Shown: positions 1 to 9,250 of the stretch, piece by piece
Numbering within the stretch: the first letter of the stretch is position 1
How the letters are laid out: the number at the start of each line of letters is the position of its first letter
From: Mycobacterium sp. IS-1590
GTDB taxonomy: Bacteria > Actinomycetota > Actinomycetes > Mycobacteriales > Mycobacteriaceae
Direction of reading: 5' to 3'
Assembly (NCBI RefSeq): GCF_001500025.1
Contig: NZ_LQIW01000002.1
Location: 1 to 64,000, forward strand
DNA: 64,000 nt
The notes under the pieces: generated by a model
What the model was told of the DNA's origin: nothing
Databases searched by the model: none
Seen by the model: only the letters and a program-made list of their open reading frames with translations
Program-made: the position numbers and the translations under genes

Positions 1-40
1 ACGCGGTCGCGGGCGGAGGTTGGGGGGGGGGGTCGGGGGG

Positions 41-1480
41 TTACTGTCCGCCCCGCGCGTTCCACCACGCCAGCAGTTCTTCGACCGCCTCCTCGCGCGA
101 CAGCGGGCCGCGGTCGAGGCGCAACTCCTTGAGGTACTGCCATGCCTGGCCTACCTGGGGGCCGGCGGGGATGCCAAGGATCTCCATGATCTCGTTGCCG
201 TTGAGGTCGGGGCGCACCCGCGCGAGATCCTCTTTCTCGGCGAGTTCGGCGATCCGGTGCTCGAGGTCGTCGTAGTTGGCCTGGAGCCGGGCCGCGCGGC
301 GCTTGTTGCGGGTCGTGCAGTCGGCGCGGACCAACTTGTGCAGCCGCGACAGGAGTGGACCGGCGTCGGTCACGTAACGGCGCACCGCCGAATCCGTCCA
401 CTTGCCGCCGCCGTAGCCGTGGAACCGCAGGTGCAGGTAGACCAGCTGCGAGACGTCGTCGACCATCTGCTTGGAGTACTTCAGCGCGCGCAGCCGTTTG
501 CGCGCCATCTTCGCGCCGACCACCTCGTGATGGTGAAAGCTCACCCCGCCGTCGGGTTCGTGCTTGCGGGTGGCGGGCTTGCCGATGTCGTGCAGCAGTG
601 CCGCCCAGCGCAGCACCAGATCGGGACCGGAGTCCTCGAGTGCGATCGCCTGGCGCAGGACGGTCAGCGAATGCCAGTAGACGTCCTTGTGCTGGTGGTG
701 TTCGTCGATCGCCATGCGCATCGCGCCGACCTCGGGCAGCACCACATCGCCCAGTCCGGTCTGCACCATCAGGTCGACGCCCGCGACCGGGTCGGCGCCG
801 AGCAGCAGCTTGTCGAGTTCGGCGGCCACCCTCTCGGCGGTGATGCGGCCCAGCTGCGGCGCCATGGCCACCAGCGCCGACACCACCCGCGGCGCCACGC
901 TGAACTCCAGCTGCGAGACGAAGCGCGCCGCGCGCAGCATGCGCAGCGGGTCATCGCCGAACGACACCTCGGGAGCCGCGGGGGTGTCGAGCACCTTCGC
1001 GCGCAGCGCCGCGAGCCCGTTGAGCGGGTCGTGGAACTCCGCGGGGCCGTCGGCGGTGATGCGCACCGCCATGGCGTTGGCGGTGAAGTCGCGTCGCACC
1101 AGGTCGTCGTCGAGGTTGTCGCCGAAGCGCACCTCGGGGTTGCGGGACACCTGGTCGTAGGTGTCGGCGCGGTAGGTGGTGATCTCGAGGCGCTCGTCAC
1201 CCTTGCCGACGCCGAGGGTGCCGAACTCGATGCCGGTGTCCCACAACGCGTCGGCCCACGGCCGCAGCAACTTCTGCATCTGCTCGGGACGGGCGTCGGT
1301 GGTGAAGTCGAGGTCAGTCAGTGCGCGACCCAGCAGCGCGTCGCGGACGCTGCCCCCGACGAGATACAACTCGTGGCCGGCGTCAGCGAACAGCCGGCCG
1401 AGTTCGCGCAGCACCTCGCCGTGGCGGTTCAGTTCCACTTGCGCGGTGGCAAGCAGTTCGGCGTCGGTGGAGGGCGGCAC
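41..1480 (-). CDS. pcnA: CCA tRNA nucleotidyltransferase / poly(A) polymerase family protein
   Basis: The 479-residue product belongs to the class II tRNA nucleotidyltransferase family, which adds or repairs the 3' CCA end of tRNA in the cytoplasm. The N-terminal nucleotidyltransferase domain shows GGSVRD at residues 42-47 and the metal-binding DLD at 56-58. A C-terminal HD phosphohydrolase domain carries LLHDIGK near residue 295. Length matches the mycobacterial PcnA (Rv3907c) family. It is divergent from the NUDIX gene across about 190 bp. The stop codon is followed on the coding strand by long C runs (positions 22-40). Whether it makes CCA or poly(A) cannot be decided from sequence; in actinobacteria the CCA role is the usual assignment. 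Confidence 0.93.
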   Translation of the reverse strand: MPPSTDAELLATAQVELNRHGEVLRELGRLFADAGHELYLVGGSVRDALLGRALTDLDFTTDARPEQMQKLLRPWADALWDTGIEFGTLGVGKGDERLEITTYRADTYDQVSRNPEVRFGDNLDDDLVRRDFTANAMAVRITADGPAEFHDPLNGLAALRAKVLDTPAAPEVSFGDDPLRMLRAARFVSQLEFSVAPRVVSALVAMAPQLGRITAERVAAELDKLLLGADPVAGVDLMVQTGLGDVVLPEVGAMRMAIDEHHQHKDVYWHSLTVLRQAIALEDSGPDLVLRWAALLHDIGKPATRKHEPDGGVSFHHHEVVGAKMARKRLRALKYSKQMVDDVSQLVYLHLRFHGYGGGKWTDSAVRRYVTDAGPLLSRLHKLVRADCTTRNKRRAARLQANYDDLEHRIAELAEKEDLARVRPDLNGNEIMEILGIPAGPQVGQAWQYLKELRLDRGPLSREEAVEELLAWWNARGGQ

Positions 1481-1493
1481 GTTCGGACAGCCT

Positions 1494-1585
1494 AGTCAGG
1501 CGACGATCAAGCGGCCCCCGGGCCGCGTTGAGGAGGCTGACGATTCAACGGAGTCAGGCGGCGATCAAGCGGCCCCCCGGCCGCG
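1494..1585. repeat. 34-bp imperfect direct repeat, each copy with a GC hairpin
   Basis: Two copies at 1494-1527 and 1552-1585 differ at 2 of 34 positions and are offset by 58 bp. Each begins AGTCAGGCG and contains a GCGGCC / GGCCGC stem of 6 bp around a 4-nt loop. They occupy the pcnA / NUDIX intergenic space. Function unknown: possible operator, duplicated terminator-like element or small-RNA structure. Confidence 0.8.
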
Positions 1586-1654
1586 GAGTCACACAAATGT
1601 GCAACGGCTCTGTCACGACCGGTGAGTGCGGCGGGGGCGAATATGTGTGGCAGC

Positions 1655-1660
1655 TACTAT
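1655..1660 (+). promoter_or_regulatory. -10 element TACTAT for a leaderless NUDIX transcript
   Basis: TACTAT fits the mycobacterial TANNNT -10 consensus and ends 7 nt before the GTG at 1668, so transcription would begin at the start codon. No Shine-Dalgarno sequence precedes the GTG, which fits leaderless translation. No convincing -35 was seen. Confidence 0.6.
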
Positions 1661-1667
1661 CGCTTGG

Positions 1668-2573
1668 GTGTCGGACGGCGAACAGGCCAAACCACGACGG
1701 CGCCGGGGGCGACGTCGTGGCCGACGCGCGGCAGGTCCGCCCGAGTCCGCACCCGACCCGTCCGCGCAGCCCCGCCGACCCGTTCCCCAGCCCCCTTCCG
1801 GCCACACCAACGCCGCGCCCAAGAACGGCGCCGCCGTCGACGGAACCCAGGACGGGCAGTCCAAGAAGTCGCGGCCCCGGCGGCCACCCGACCGGTTGCG
1901 CACTGTCCACGAGACCTCCGCGGGCGGGCTGGTCATCGACGGTATCGACGGTCCCAAGGAAAGCCAGGTCGCCGCGCTGATCGGGCGCATCGACCGGCGG
2001 GGCCGCATGCTGTGGTCACTGCCCAAGGGCCATATCGAAATGGGTGAGACCGCCGAACAGACCGCGGTCCGCGAGGTCGCCGAGGAGACCGGCGTGCAGG
2101 GCAGCGTGCTCGCCGCGCTGGGCAGCATCGACTACTGGTTCGTCACCGAGGGCCGCCGGGTCCACAAGACCGTGCATCACTATCTGATGCGCTTCCTCGG
2201 CGGTGAACTGTCCGACGAAGACGTCGAAGTCACCGAGGTGGCGTGGGTGCCGCTCAAGGAACTGCCCAAGCGACTGGCCTACGCCGACGAACGCCGCCTC
2301 GCCGAGGTCGCCGGGGAGCTGATCGACAAGCTGCACGCCCACGGCCCGTCCGCGCTGCCGCCGCTGCCCCGGTCGTCGCCACGACGCCGCCCCCAGACGC
2401 ACTCGCACACCCGCAAGCGTCGTCCCGACGAACGCGCGCAACCGTCCCCGGGGACCGAGCGCTGGGGGCACTCCCCGGGCAAGCCGGGGGCCCACCCGCC
2501 CGAAGGGCAGGGGGACGAGTGGGGCAAGACGCAGCCCGGCCGCCGGACGAACGGTTGCGGACAGGGCTCGTGA
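1668..2573 (+). CDS. NUDIX hydrolase (MutT4-like, Rv3908 orthologue)
   Basis: NUDIX enzymes hydrolyse nucleoside diphosphate derivatives; the exact substrate here is not shown by the sequence. The NUDIX box at about residues 121-143 has GHIEMGE followed by REVAEETG, with the metal-binding REVAEE intact. The domain is flanked by a basic Arg-rich N-terminus and a long Pro/Arg-rich, low-complexity C-terminus, longer than I recall for the M. tuberculosis protein. I chose the GTG at 1668 because it gives the family N-terminus (VSDGEQAK) and lies 7 nt after a TACTAT -10 element. An upstream ATG at 1626 is open but less likely. Its TGA overlaps the next gene's GTG (GTGA), indicating translational coupling with the DUF6049 protein and mviN. 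Confidence 0.88.
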   Translation: MSDGEQAKPRRRRGRRRGRRAAGPPESAPDPSAQPRRPVPQPPSGHTNAAPKNGAAVDGTQDGQSKKSRPRRPPDRLRTVHETSAGGLVIDGIDGPKESQVAALIGRIDRRGRMLWSLPKGHIEMGETAEQTAVREVAEETGVQGSVLAALGSIDYWFVTEGRRVHKTVHHYLMRFLGGELSDEDVEVTEVAWVPLKELPKRLAYADERRLAEVAGELIDKLHAHGPSALPPLPRSSPRRRPQTHSHTRKRRPDERAQPSPGTERWGHSPGKPGAHPPEGQGDEWGKTQPGRRTNGCGQGS

Positions 2574-5170
2574 CCGCCGCGGCGCTGCCTCGCGCGCTGG
2601 CCGCGCTGATCGTGCTGGCGCTGAGTGTCCTACCGCTCGTCCTCCCGCGCGCCGCCGCCCAACCCGCTTCGACGCCGTTCCTTCAGATCCGCGTCGACCG
2701 CGTCACTCCCGACGTGGTCACCACCACCAGCGAGCCGGTGGTCACGGTGGCCGGGGCCGTCCTCAACGTCGGCGACCGGCCGGTGCGCGATGTGGTCGTG
2801 CGGTTGGAGGATGCCGCGGCGGTGCGGACGTCGACCGGGCTGCGCACCAACCTCACCGGCGACGTCGACCAGTTCGAGCCCGTCGGGGAGTTCGTCCCGC
2901 TCTCTCCGGAACTCGCTCGGGGACAAGAGGTTCGGTTCACCCTGTCATATCCCCTGAGGTCGGCCGACCGGCCGTCGCTCGGCATCGACGAACCGGGTGT
3001 GTACCCGGTGATGGTCAACGTCAACGGCACTCCCGACTACGGGGCGCCCGCACGCCTCGACGACGCCCGCTTCCTGCTGCCGGTGCTCGGCGTCCCACCC
3101 GATCCGGGCATCGACTCGGGTGACGCGGTCACGGCGGTCACAGCGCCCGACACGTCCAAGCCCGTCGGGCTGACGCTGCTGTGGCCGATCGCCGACCGGC
3201 CGCGGCTGGCCGCGGGCGCACCGGGCGGCGCCACCCCGGTGCGGCTCATCGACGATGAGCTGGCGACCTCCCTGGCGCCGGGCGGTCGCCTGGACACGCT
3301 CCTGTCGGCCGCCGAGTTCGCCACCAGCCCCCAGGTCGATCCCGACGGACGGGTGCGCGCCGCGACATGTCTGGCGGTCGACCCCGATCTGCTCGTGACC
3401 GTCAACGCGATGACGGGCGGCTACGTCGTCAACAACGGCCCCGACGCGGGACAAGGCACTCCCACCCGCCCCGGGACCGGGCAGGACGCGGCCGTGGCGT
3501 GGCTGAACCGGCTCAAGTCCCTGGCGCAGGGCATCTGCGTCGCCTCCACCATCTACGCGCAGGCCGACCTCGATGCGCTGCGGTGTGTCCGCGACCCCGG
3601 GCTCAGCCGGATAGCGACCACCACGGCGGGCGACATCGTCGACCAGATTCTGGGGGTGACCTCGGTGCGCGGCGCCAGCCTGGTCGGCGACGGACCGCTG
3701 ACCGGTCCCGCGGTGCGCCTGCTGTCGGACCAGGGCGGCCAGACCGTGGCCGTCGCGGCCGCCGAATCGGGTTCGGACGACGGCACCGACGTCGCGGACT
3801 CCGGCGTCGCCGACACCACGCCGGTGCGCTACACACCGCAGGTCGTCGCGGCGCCCTTCGATCCGGCCGTCGGAGCGGCGCTCGCCGGCGCGGGCACCGA
3901 TCCCGTGGCACCCGGATACCTGCACCCGTCTCTGGACATCCCGTTGCAGCACGATTCGGAGGTGGCCCGGCGCCAGGACGCCCTGGGGGCCATGCTCTGG
4001 CGCGCCCTCAATCCGGACATCGGCCCGCGCACCCAGATACTGATGCCGCCGATGGCCTGGAGCCTCGGCCCCGACGACGCCCGGGCACTGTTTCGGGCGG
4101 TCACCACCGCGATCAACGCCGGACTCGCCGCGCCGCGACCGCTGACCGCGGTGATCGGCGAAGGCAGCGCCGTCTCACCCGAAGACATGGCTCCGCTGCC
4201 CAGCGACGAGTTGGGCGACCCCGATGCCCGGTTCGACGACGCCGTCGTGTCGGGCATCGCGGCGGTCACCGGGCGGCTGTGGGGGCTGACCGCGGCGCTG
4301 TCCACCGACGAACGCACCGGGCTGACCGGATACGGCTACACCGCCCCGCTGCGCGAGGACATGCTGCGCGCGCTGAGCCAGTCGGTGCCGCCCGACACCC
4401 GCAACGGCCTTGCGCAACAACGACTCACGACGGTCGGGCACACCGTCGACGACATCTTCGGGGCGGTCACGATCGTCAACCCGGGCGGGGCCTACACGCT
4501 GGCCACCGAACGCAGCCCATTGCCGCTCGCGTTGCGCAACGACCTGCCGGTACCGATACGGGTCCGCCTCGACGTCGACGCGCCCCCGGGGATGACGGTC
4601 ACCGACATGGGCGAGATCGTGCTGCCCCCGGGCTACCTACCGTTGCGGGTCCCCATCGAGGTGCACTTCACCCAGCGGGTCGCCGTCGACGTCGCGCTGC
4701 GCACGGTCGACGGCCTGCCGCTCGGGGAACCGGTGCGATTGTCGGTGCACTCCAACGCCTACGGCAAGGTGCTGTTTTTCATCACGCTCTCGGCAGGCGC
4801 GGTCCTGGTGCTGCTTGCCGGCCGTCGACTCTGGCACCGGTTCCGCGGCCAGCCCGATCCCGCCGACCTGGACCGGCCCGACCCGCTCGAGGTGGCGCTG
4901 CACTACGACGACGACATCGACGCCACCCTGAGCCGAGCCGGCCGCAGGGGTTCGGGCACCCGCGGCGGTGCCGGGGGGTGCTCACCCGGCACCGCCGCGC
5001 CGGCCGCGAGGAACTGTCCGACGCCGCGGTGGTGTCGCGGTCGTGGGGCATGGCCGTCGCGACGCTGGTCAGCCGCCTCACCGGGTTCGCCCGGATCGTC
5101 CTGCTCGCGACCATCCTCGGCGCCGCGCTCACCAGTGCCTTCTCGGTGGCCTACCAGTTGCCGAACCTGA
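2570..5170 (+). CDS. DUF6049 family secreted, membrane-anchored protein (Rv3909-like)
   Basis: A large extracytoplasmic protein of unknown biochemical function that is conserved directly upstream of mviN in actinobacteria, suggesting a role in the cell envelope. A hydrophobic signal sequence covers residues about 1-29, followed by beta-rich extracellular sequence. One C-terminal membrane helix lies at about 733-755 ([18 protein letters not shown]), then a charged cytoplasmic tail. The GTG start overlaps the stop of the NUDIX gene by 4 nt. The frame remains open to 5170 (866 residues), about 190 nt into mviN, whereas the M. tuberculosis protein is about 800 residues. The last about 64 codons read as the shifted shadow of the mviN N-terminus, so the true end is uncertain. 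Confidence 0.8.
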   Translation: MTAAALPRALAALIVLALSVLPLVLPRAAAQPASTPFLQIRVDRVTPDVVTTTSEPVVTVAGAVLNVGDRPVRDVVVRLEDAAAVRTSTGLRTNLTGDVDQFEPVGEFVPLSPELARGQEVRFTLSYPLRSADRPSLGIDEPGVYPVMVNVNGTPDYGAPARLDDARFLLPVLGVPPDPGIDSGDAVTAVTAPDTSKPVGLTLLWPIADRPRLAAGAPGGATPVRLIDDELATSLAPGGRLDTLLSAAEFATSPQVDPDGRVRAATCLAVDPDLLVTVNAMTGGYVVNNGPDAGQGTPTRPGTGQDAAVAWLNRLKSLAQGICVASTIYAQADLDALRCVRDPGLSRIATTTAGDIVDQILGVTSVRGASLVGDGPLTGPAVRLLSDQGGQTVAVAAAESGSDDGTDVADSGVADTTPVRYTPQVVAAPFDPAVGAALAGAGTDPVAPGYLHPSLDIPLQHDSEVARRQDALGAMLWRALNPDIGPRTQILMPPMAWSLGPDDARALFRAVTTAINAGLAAPRPLTAVIGEGSAVSPEDMAPLPSDELGDPDARFDDAVVSGIAAVTGRLWGLTAALSTDERTGLTGYGYTAPLREDMLRALSQSVPPDTRNGLAQQRLTTVGHTVDDIFGAVTIVNPGGAYTLATERSPLPLALRNDLPVPIRVRLDVDAPPGMTVTDMGEIVLPPGYLPLRVPIEVHFTQRVAVDVALRTVDGLPLGEPVRLSVHSNAYGKVLFFITLSAGAVLVLLAGRRLWHRFRGQPDPADLDRPDPLEVALHYDDDIDATLSRAGRRGSGTRGGAGGCSPGTAAPAARNCPTPRWCRGRGAWPSRRWSAASPGSPGSSCSRPSSAPRSPVPSRWPTSCRT

Positions 5171-8100
5171 TCGCGGCGCTCGTGCTCGAGGCGACGTTCA
5201 CCGCGATCTTCGTGCCGGTGTTGGCGCGCGCCGAGCGCGACGACGCCGACAACGGCACGGCGTTCATCCGCCGCCTGGTCACGCTGACGACGACGCTGCT
5301 GCTGATCATCACTGCGCTGTCGGTGGCGTCGGCGCCGATGCTCGTCGACCTCATGTTGGGCAGCGATCCCGAAGTGAACCGCGACCTGACCACCGCGTTC
5401 GCATATCTGTTACTTCCGCAGGTGCTGTTCTACGGATTGTCGTCGGTGTTCATGGCAATCCTGAACACCCGCAACGTATTCGGGCCACCCGCCTGGGCGC
5501 CGGTGTGCAACAACCTCGTCGCCATCGTGACTCTCGGCGTGTATCTCATTGTGCCCGGCGAACTCTCGCTCGACCCGGTTCAGATGGGCAACGCGAAACT
5601 GCTCGTGCTGGGCATCGGCATGACGCTCGGCACGGTGACCCAGGTCATGGTGTTGTTGGTCGCGATCCGCCGCGAACGCATCAGCCTGCGCCCGCTGTGG
5701 GGCATCGACGAGCGCATGAAGCAGTTCGGCGCGATGGCCTCGGCGATGGTGCTGTACGTGTTGATCAGCCAGGTCGGCTTGATCGTCGGCAACCGAATCG
5801 CCAGTGGCGCAGCGGCATCCGGGCCCGCAATCTACAACTACACGTGGCTGGTGTTGCAGTTGCCGTTCGGCATGATCGGTGTGACGGTGCTGACCGTCGT
5901 GATGCCGCGGTTGAGTCGCAATGCGGCCTCCAACGACCAACGCGCGGTGCTCGCCGACCTCTCGCTGGCCACCCGGCTGACGATGGTGACGCTGATCCCC
6001 ATCGTCGCGCTGACGACGGTCGGCGGCCCCGCGATCGGCAGCGCGCTGTTCGCCTACGGAAATTTCGGCGAGGTCGACGCCAACTACCTGGGCATGGCGA
6101 TCACGCTCTCGGCCTTCACGCTGATCCCCTACGCCCTTGTCCTGCTTCAACTCCGGGTCTTCTACGCGCGCCAACAACCGTGGACGCCGATCCTGCTGAT
6201 CGTCGTGATCACCACCGTCAAGATCATCGCCTCGCTGATCGCGCCCCATCTGACCGACGACCCCGACCTGGTGGCCGGCTATCTCGGGACGGCCAACGGC
6301 CTGGGCTTCGTGGCGGGTGCGGTGGTCGGCTACTTCCTCCTGCGGGCCAATCTCGACCCGCCGGGCGGCCGGCTCATCGACCTGCAGGTGGTGCGCACGG
6401 TGCTGGTCACGATCGCGGCATCACTGCTCGCCGCGATGGCGGGCCAGGTCGCCGACACACTGTTGCGTCTGGAGTCGCTGACCCGGAACTGGGGCGGCGC
6501 CGGCTCCCTCCTGCGATTGGTCGTGCTCGGCCTGGTCATGGTGCCGATCATCGTCGGCGTCCTCCTCGGCGCGCGTGTCCCTGACGCCCACGCGGCCCTC
6601 GCTGCGGTTCGGCGCAGGCTCGGCGCTGGTGCCCGGCCCGGCGCCGGGCGCGATGGGGTAGCTGCGACCCCCGACCGGCCACGGACGCGCGCCCCTCTCC
6701 CGTACCCTGAACGCAGGAATTCGTCCGCGTCAGGGCGCCGGCACAGCCCGCCGGCCGTCCGGCGCGGACCACCTGGCCCCGTTGCCGGGGATCGGATGCG
6801 GAAAGGACCAGCGGTGAGCGACGAACCCGCAGGCGGCTCCGCGCCCACACCCGAAACCGCAACCAGAAAGCTCCCGACCGGGCAGTCCGACGTCGTCGCC
6901 GACGACCTGCGGCCCGACGTGCCCGACCCCGGTCAGACCACCGAGTTCGCCGCCGAGAACGGCGCGACCCGGTCACCGGTGTCGGGTCGGCCGCCCTCGG
7001 ATTACGGCGGCGACCCCACCCGCGAGCCCCTTGCGTTCGATCCGCCGCGCGAACCGGCGATCGAGGCGGCCACCTCCGACGAGGACGTCCACCTCATCCC
7101 CGGAGCGATGGTCGGCGGCGGTCGCTATCGCCTCTTGGTGTTCCACGGCGGCCCGCCCAATTTGCAGTTCTGGCAGGCACTCGACACCGCCCTGGACCGC
7201 CAGGTCGCGCTCACCTTCGTCGATCCGGACAACACCCTGTCCGACGAGACCCTGCGTGAGATCCTGACCCGCACCCGCAAGCTGAGCAGCATCGACATGC
7301 CCGGTATCGCGCGGGTGCTCGATGTGGTCAACACCGGATCGGGCGGGCTGGTGGTCTCGGAGTGGATCCGGGGCGGCTCGTTGACCGAGGTGGCCGACAC
7401 GTCGCCGTCCCCGATCGGCGGCGCCAGGGCGATGCAGTCGCTGGCGGCGGCCGCCGAGGCCGCGCACCGGGCCGGAGTAGCCCTCTCGCTCGACCACCCG
7501 GGTCGGGTCCGGGTCAGCATCGAGGGTGACGTCGCGCTGGCCTTCCCGGCGACGCTGCCCGACGCGACACCCGAGGACGACATCCGCGGAATCGGGGCGG
7601 CGCTGTACGCGCTGCTGATCAACCGGTGGCCGCTGCCCGAGCACGGGGTTCGCAGCGGCCTGGCCCCCGCCGACCTCGACTCCGCCGGACAACCGATCGA
7701 ACCCCGCGCCGTCGACCGCCAGATCCCCTTCCAGATCTCGGCCGCCGCGGCGCGCGCCGTACAGGAAGGCGGCGGCATCCGCAGCGCGCCGACCCTGCTG
7801 AACCTGCTCCAACAGGCCACAGCCATCGCCGACCGCACCGAGCTGATCTCCCCGGTCGACGAAGCCGACCGCGCGGCGTCCCCGGGCGTCACCGATACCG
7901 ACCCGGAGACCCAGGCGCGTCGCCGCAAGGCCCTGATGATCGGACTCGGCGTCGGCGGCGCCATCGTCGTGATCGCGCTCGTGGTGCTGGCGACGGTGCT
8001 GAGCCGGATCTTCGGAGACGTCGGCGACGGCCTCGGCGGCGACCGGCTCGGGCTCAACGATCCGACCACCAGCGAGTCGGCCGAAGGCAGTACCGACAGC

Positions 8101-8553
8101 GGCAATGTCGTCAAACCGACTGCGGTGACGGTCTTTTCACCCGAGGGCGAGGCCGATGCGCCGTCGGATGCGCCCAAGGCGATCGACGGCGACAAGTCCA
8201 CGGTGTGGCCGATCGACACCTACACCGACCCGGTGCCGTTCCCGAACTTCAAGAACGGCGTCGGGCTGATGCTGCAACTGCCGCAGTCCACGACGGTCGG
8301 CGAGGTCGACATCGATCTCAACAGCACCGGCACGGCCGTCGAGATCCGCTCTGCGCAGACACCGACGCCGTCGTCGCTGGCCGACACCACCGTGTTGACG
8401 CCGGCCACCGAGCTCAAGCCGGGCTCCAACACCATCAAGGTCGAGAACGCCTCGCCGACCTCCAATCTGCTGGTCTGGGTGTCGACCCTCGGCCAGGTCA
8501 ACGGCGCGAGCCGCTCCGACATCGCCGAGGTCACGGTCAAGTCCGCCTCCTGA
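4978..8553 (+). CDS. mviN: Lipid II flippase MviN/MurJ fused to a pseudokinase and extracellular domain
   Basis: The protein moves the peptidoglycan precursor lipid II across the plasma membrane. With the GTG at 4978 it has 1191 residues, close to the mycobacterial family (about 1180-1200). Residues about 1-540 form the polytopic MurJ core; about 545-700 are a polar, Pro-rich linker. Residues about 705-960 are a kinase-like domain that starts with a degenerate glycine loop and lacks recognisable HRD and DFG motifs, i.e. a pseudokinase. A single membrane helix follows at about 984-1010 and an extracytoplasmic beta-rich domain at about 1050-1191. In M. tuberculosis PknB phosphorylates the pseudokinase region and FhaA then binds it; both partner genes lie in this window. 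Start is uncertain: several in-frame GTGs occur and the frame is open far upstream. Confidence 0.92.
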   Translation: MLTRHRRAGREELSDAAVVSRSWGMAVATLVSRLTGFARIVLLATILGAALTSAFSVAYQLPNLIAALVLEATFTAIFVPVLARAERDDADNGTAFIRRLVTLTTTLLLIITALSVASAPMLVDLMLGSDPEVNRDLTTAFAYLLLPQVLFYGLSSVFMAILNTRNVFGPPAWAPVCNNLVAIVTLGVYLIVPGELSLDPVQMGNAKLLVLGIGMTLGTVTQVMVLLVAIRRERISLRPLWGIDERMKQFGAMASAMVLYVLISQVGLIVGNRIASGAAASGPAIYNYTWLVLQLPFGMIGVTVLTVVMPRLSRNAASNDQRAVLADLSLATRLTMVTLIPIVALTTVGGPAIGSALFAYGNFGEVDANYLGMAITLSAFTLIPYALVLLQLRVFYARQQPWTPILLIVVITTVKIIASLIAPHLTDDPDLVAGYLGTANGLGFVAGAVVGYFLLRANLDPPGGRLIDLQVVRTVLVTIAASLLAAMAGQVADTLLRLESLTRNWGGAGSLLRLVVLGLVMVPIIVGVLLGARVPDAHAALAAVRRRLGAGARPGAGRDGVAATPDRPRTRAPLPYPERRNSSASGRRHSPPAVRRGPPGPVAGDRMRKGPAVSDEPAGGSAPTPETATRKLPTGQSDVVADDLRPDVPDPGQTTEFAAENGATRSPVSGRPPSDYGGDPTREPLAFDPPREPAIEAATSDEDVHLIPGAMVGGGRYRLLVFHGGPPNLQFWQALDTALDRQVALTFVDPDNTLSDETLREILTRTRKLSSIDMPGIARVLDVVNTGSGGLVVSEWIRGGSLTEVADTSPSPIGGARAMQSLAAAAEAAHRAGVALSLDHPGRVRVSIEGDVALAFPATLPDATPEDDIRGIGAALYALLINRWPLPEHGVRSGLAPADLDSAGQPIEPRAVDRQIPFQISAAAARAVQEGGGIRSAPTLLNLLQQATAIADRTELISPVDEADRAASPGVTDTDPETQARRRKALMIGLGVGGAIVVIALVVLATVLSRIFGDVGDGLGGDRLGLNDPTTSESAEGSTDSGNVVKPTAVTVFSPEGEADAPSDAPKAIDGDKSTVWPIDTYTDPVPFPNFKNGVGLMLQLPQSTTVGEVDIDLNSTGTAVEIRSAQTPTPSSLADTTVLTPATELKPGSNTIKVENASPTSNLLVWVSTLGQVNGASRSDIAEVTVKSAS

Positions 8554-8608
8554 CCCGGTTCATCCCCAGCCCGGTAAAGATGTGTCGGGAGGCACCCGCG
8601 TAGCCGTT

Positions 8609-8614
8609 TAGTGT
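8609..8614 (+). promoter_or_regulatory. -10 element TAGTGT for a leaderless sigM transcript
   Basis: TAGTGT matches TANNNT and ends 7 nt before the GTG at 8621, as for other leaderless mycobacterial starts. No ribosome binding site precedes the GTG. Confidence 0.5.
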
Positions 8615-8620
8615 TCGGCT

Positions 8621-9193
8621 GTGGGGACCTTCGGGGGGCAGGCCGGGGAACGCAGCGACGCCGAGTTGCTCGCCGCGCACGTGGCCGGTGACCGCTACGC
8701 GTTCGAGGAGTTGTTTTACCGCCACCACCGGCAGCTGTACCGGATCGCGCGCATCACCAGCCGCAACCCCGACGATGCCGCCGACGCGCTGCAGGACGCG
8801 ATGCTCAAGGCACACCGCCGCGCACCGGCCTTTCGCTACGACGCGGCGGTGAGCAGCTGGCTGTACCGCATCGTGGTGAACTCATGTTTGGATCGGTTGC
8901 GGCGCAACAAAACCCGGGCCGTCGAGACCCTGTCCGACGACCAGGGGCACATCGGTGACCCCGCATCACGCGTGGACACCGCGATCGTCGTCGAACGGGC
9001 ACTGATGCGGTTGCCCGTCGAACAGCGCGCCGCGGTGGTGGCCGTCGACATGCAGGGATACTCGGTGGCCGAGACCGCCCGGATGCTGGGCGTGCCCGAA
9101 GGCACCGTCAAGAGCCGATGCTCGCGCGCCAGGACCAAGCTGGCCGAGGCGCTCGAGTACTTCGGCGCGGAAACCTCCGCAGGCGCCGACTGA
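8621..9193 (+). CDS. sigM: ECF RNA polymerase sigma factor SigM
   Basis: A 190-residue ECF sigma factor that redirects RNA polymerase to stress promoters. Sigma region 2 spans about residues 20-90 (RNPDDAADALQDAML and a WLYRIVVN segment) and region 4 about 125-180 (GYSVAETARMLGVPEGTVKSR, a helix-turn-helix). It sits between mviN and an anti-sigma gene followed by trxB-trxC, the arrangement of Rv3911-Rv3914. In M. tuberculosis SigM controls a small regulon that includes ESX-associated genes. The GTG start is supported by a TAGTGT -10 box 7 nt upstream (leaderless). Confidence 0.94.
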   Translation: MGTFGGQAGERSDAELLAAHVAGDRYAFEELFYRHHRQLYRIARITSRNPDDAADALQDAMLKAHRRAPAFRYDAAVSSWLYRIVVNSCLDRLRRNKTRAVETLSDDQGHIGDPASRVDTAIVVERALMRLPVEQRAAVVAVDMQGYSVAETARMLGVPEGTVKSRCSRARTKLAEALEYFGAETSAGAD

Positions 9194-9194
9194 G

Positions 9195-9221
9195 GGGAAC
9201 CGCGGGCCGATCCGGCGCGTC
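9195..9221 (+). promoter_or_regulatory. ECF (SigM-type) promoter upstream of the anti-sigma gene
   Basis: GGGAAC at 9195-9200, a 17-nt spacer and CGTC at 9218-9221 match the SigM consensus (GGAAC, 16-18 nt, CGTC). It starts 2 nt after the sigM stop codon. Predicted transcription would start near 9228-9230, which agrees with translation from the ATG at 9251. Confidence 0.7.
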
Positions 9222-9250
9222 TTATGTGTCGTGGTGGAGACTGGCTAGCG

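Noticed and set aside
20..1495. Long open frame on the plus strand opposite pcnA
   Set aside because: High-GC antisense shadow; no family pattern, whereas pcnA has clear nucleotidyltransferase and HD motifs.
3367..4977. Open frame upstream of the mviN start, in frame with mviN
   Set aside because: It overlaps the DUF6049 coding region in another phase and is an Arg-rich shadow; the recognisable MurJ sequence begins after 4978.
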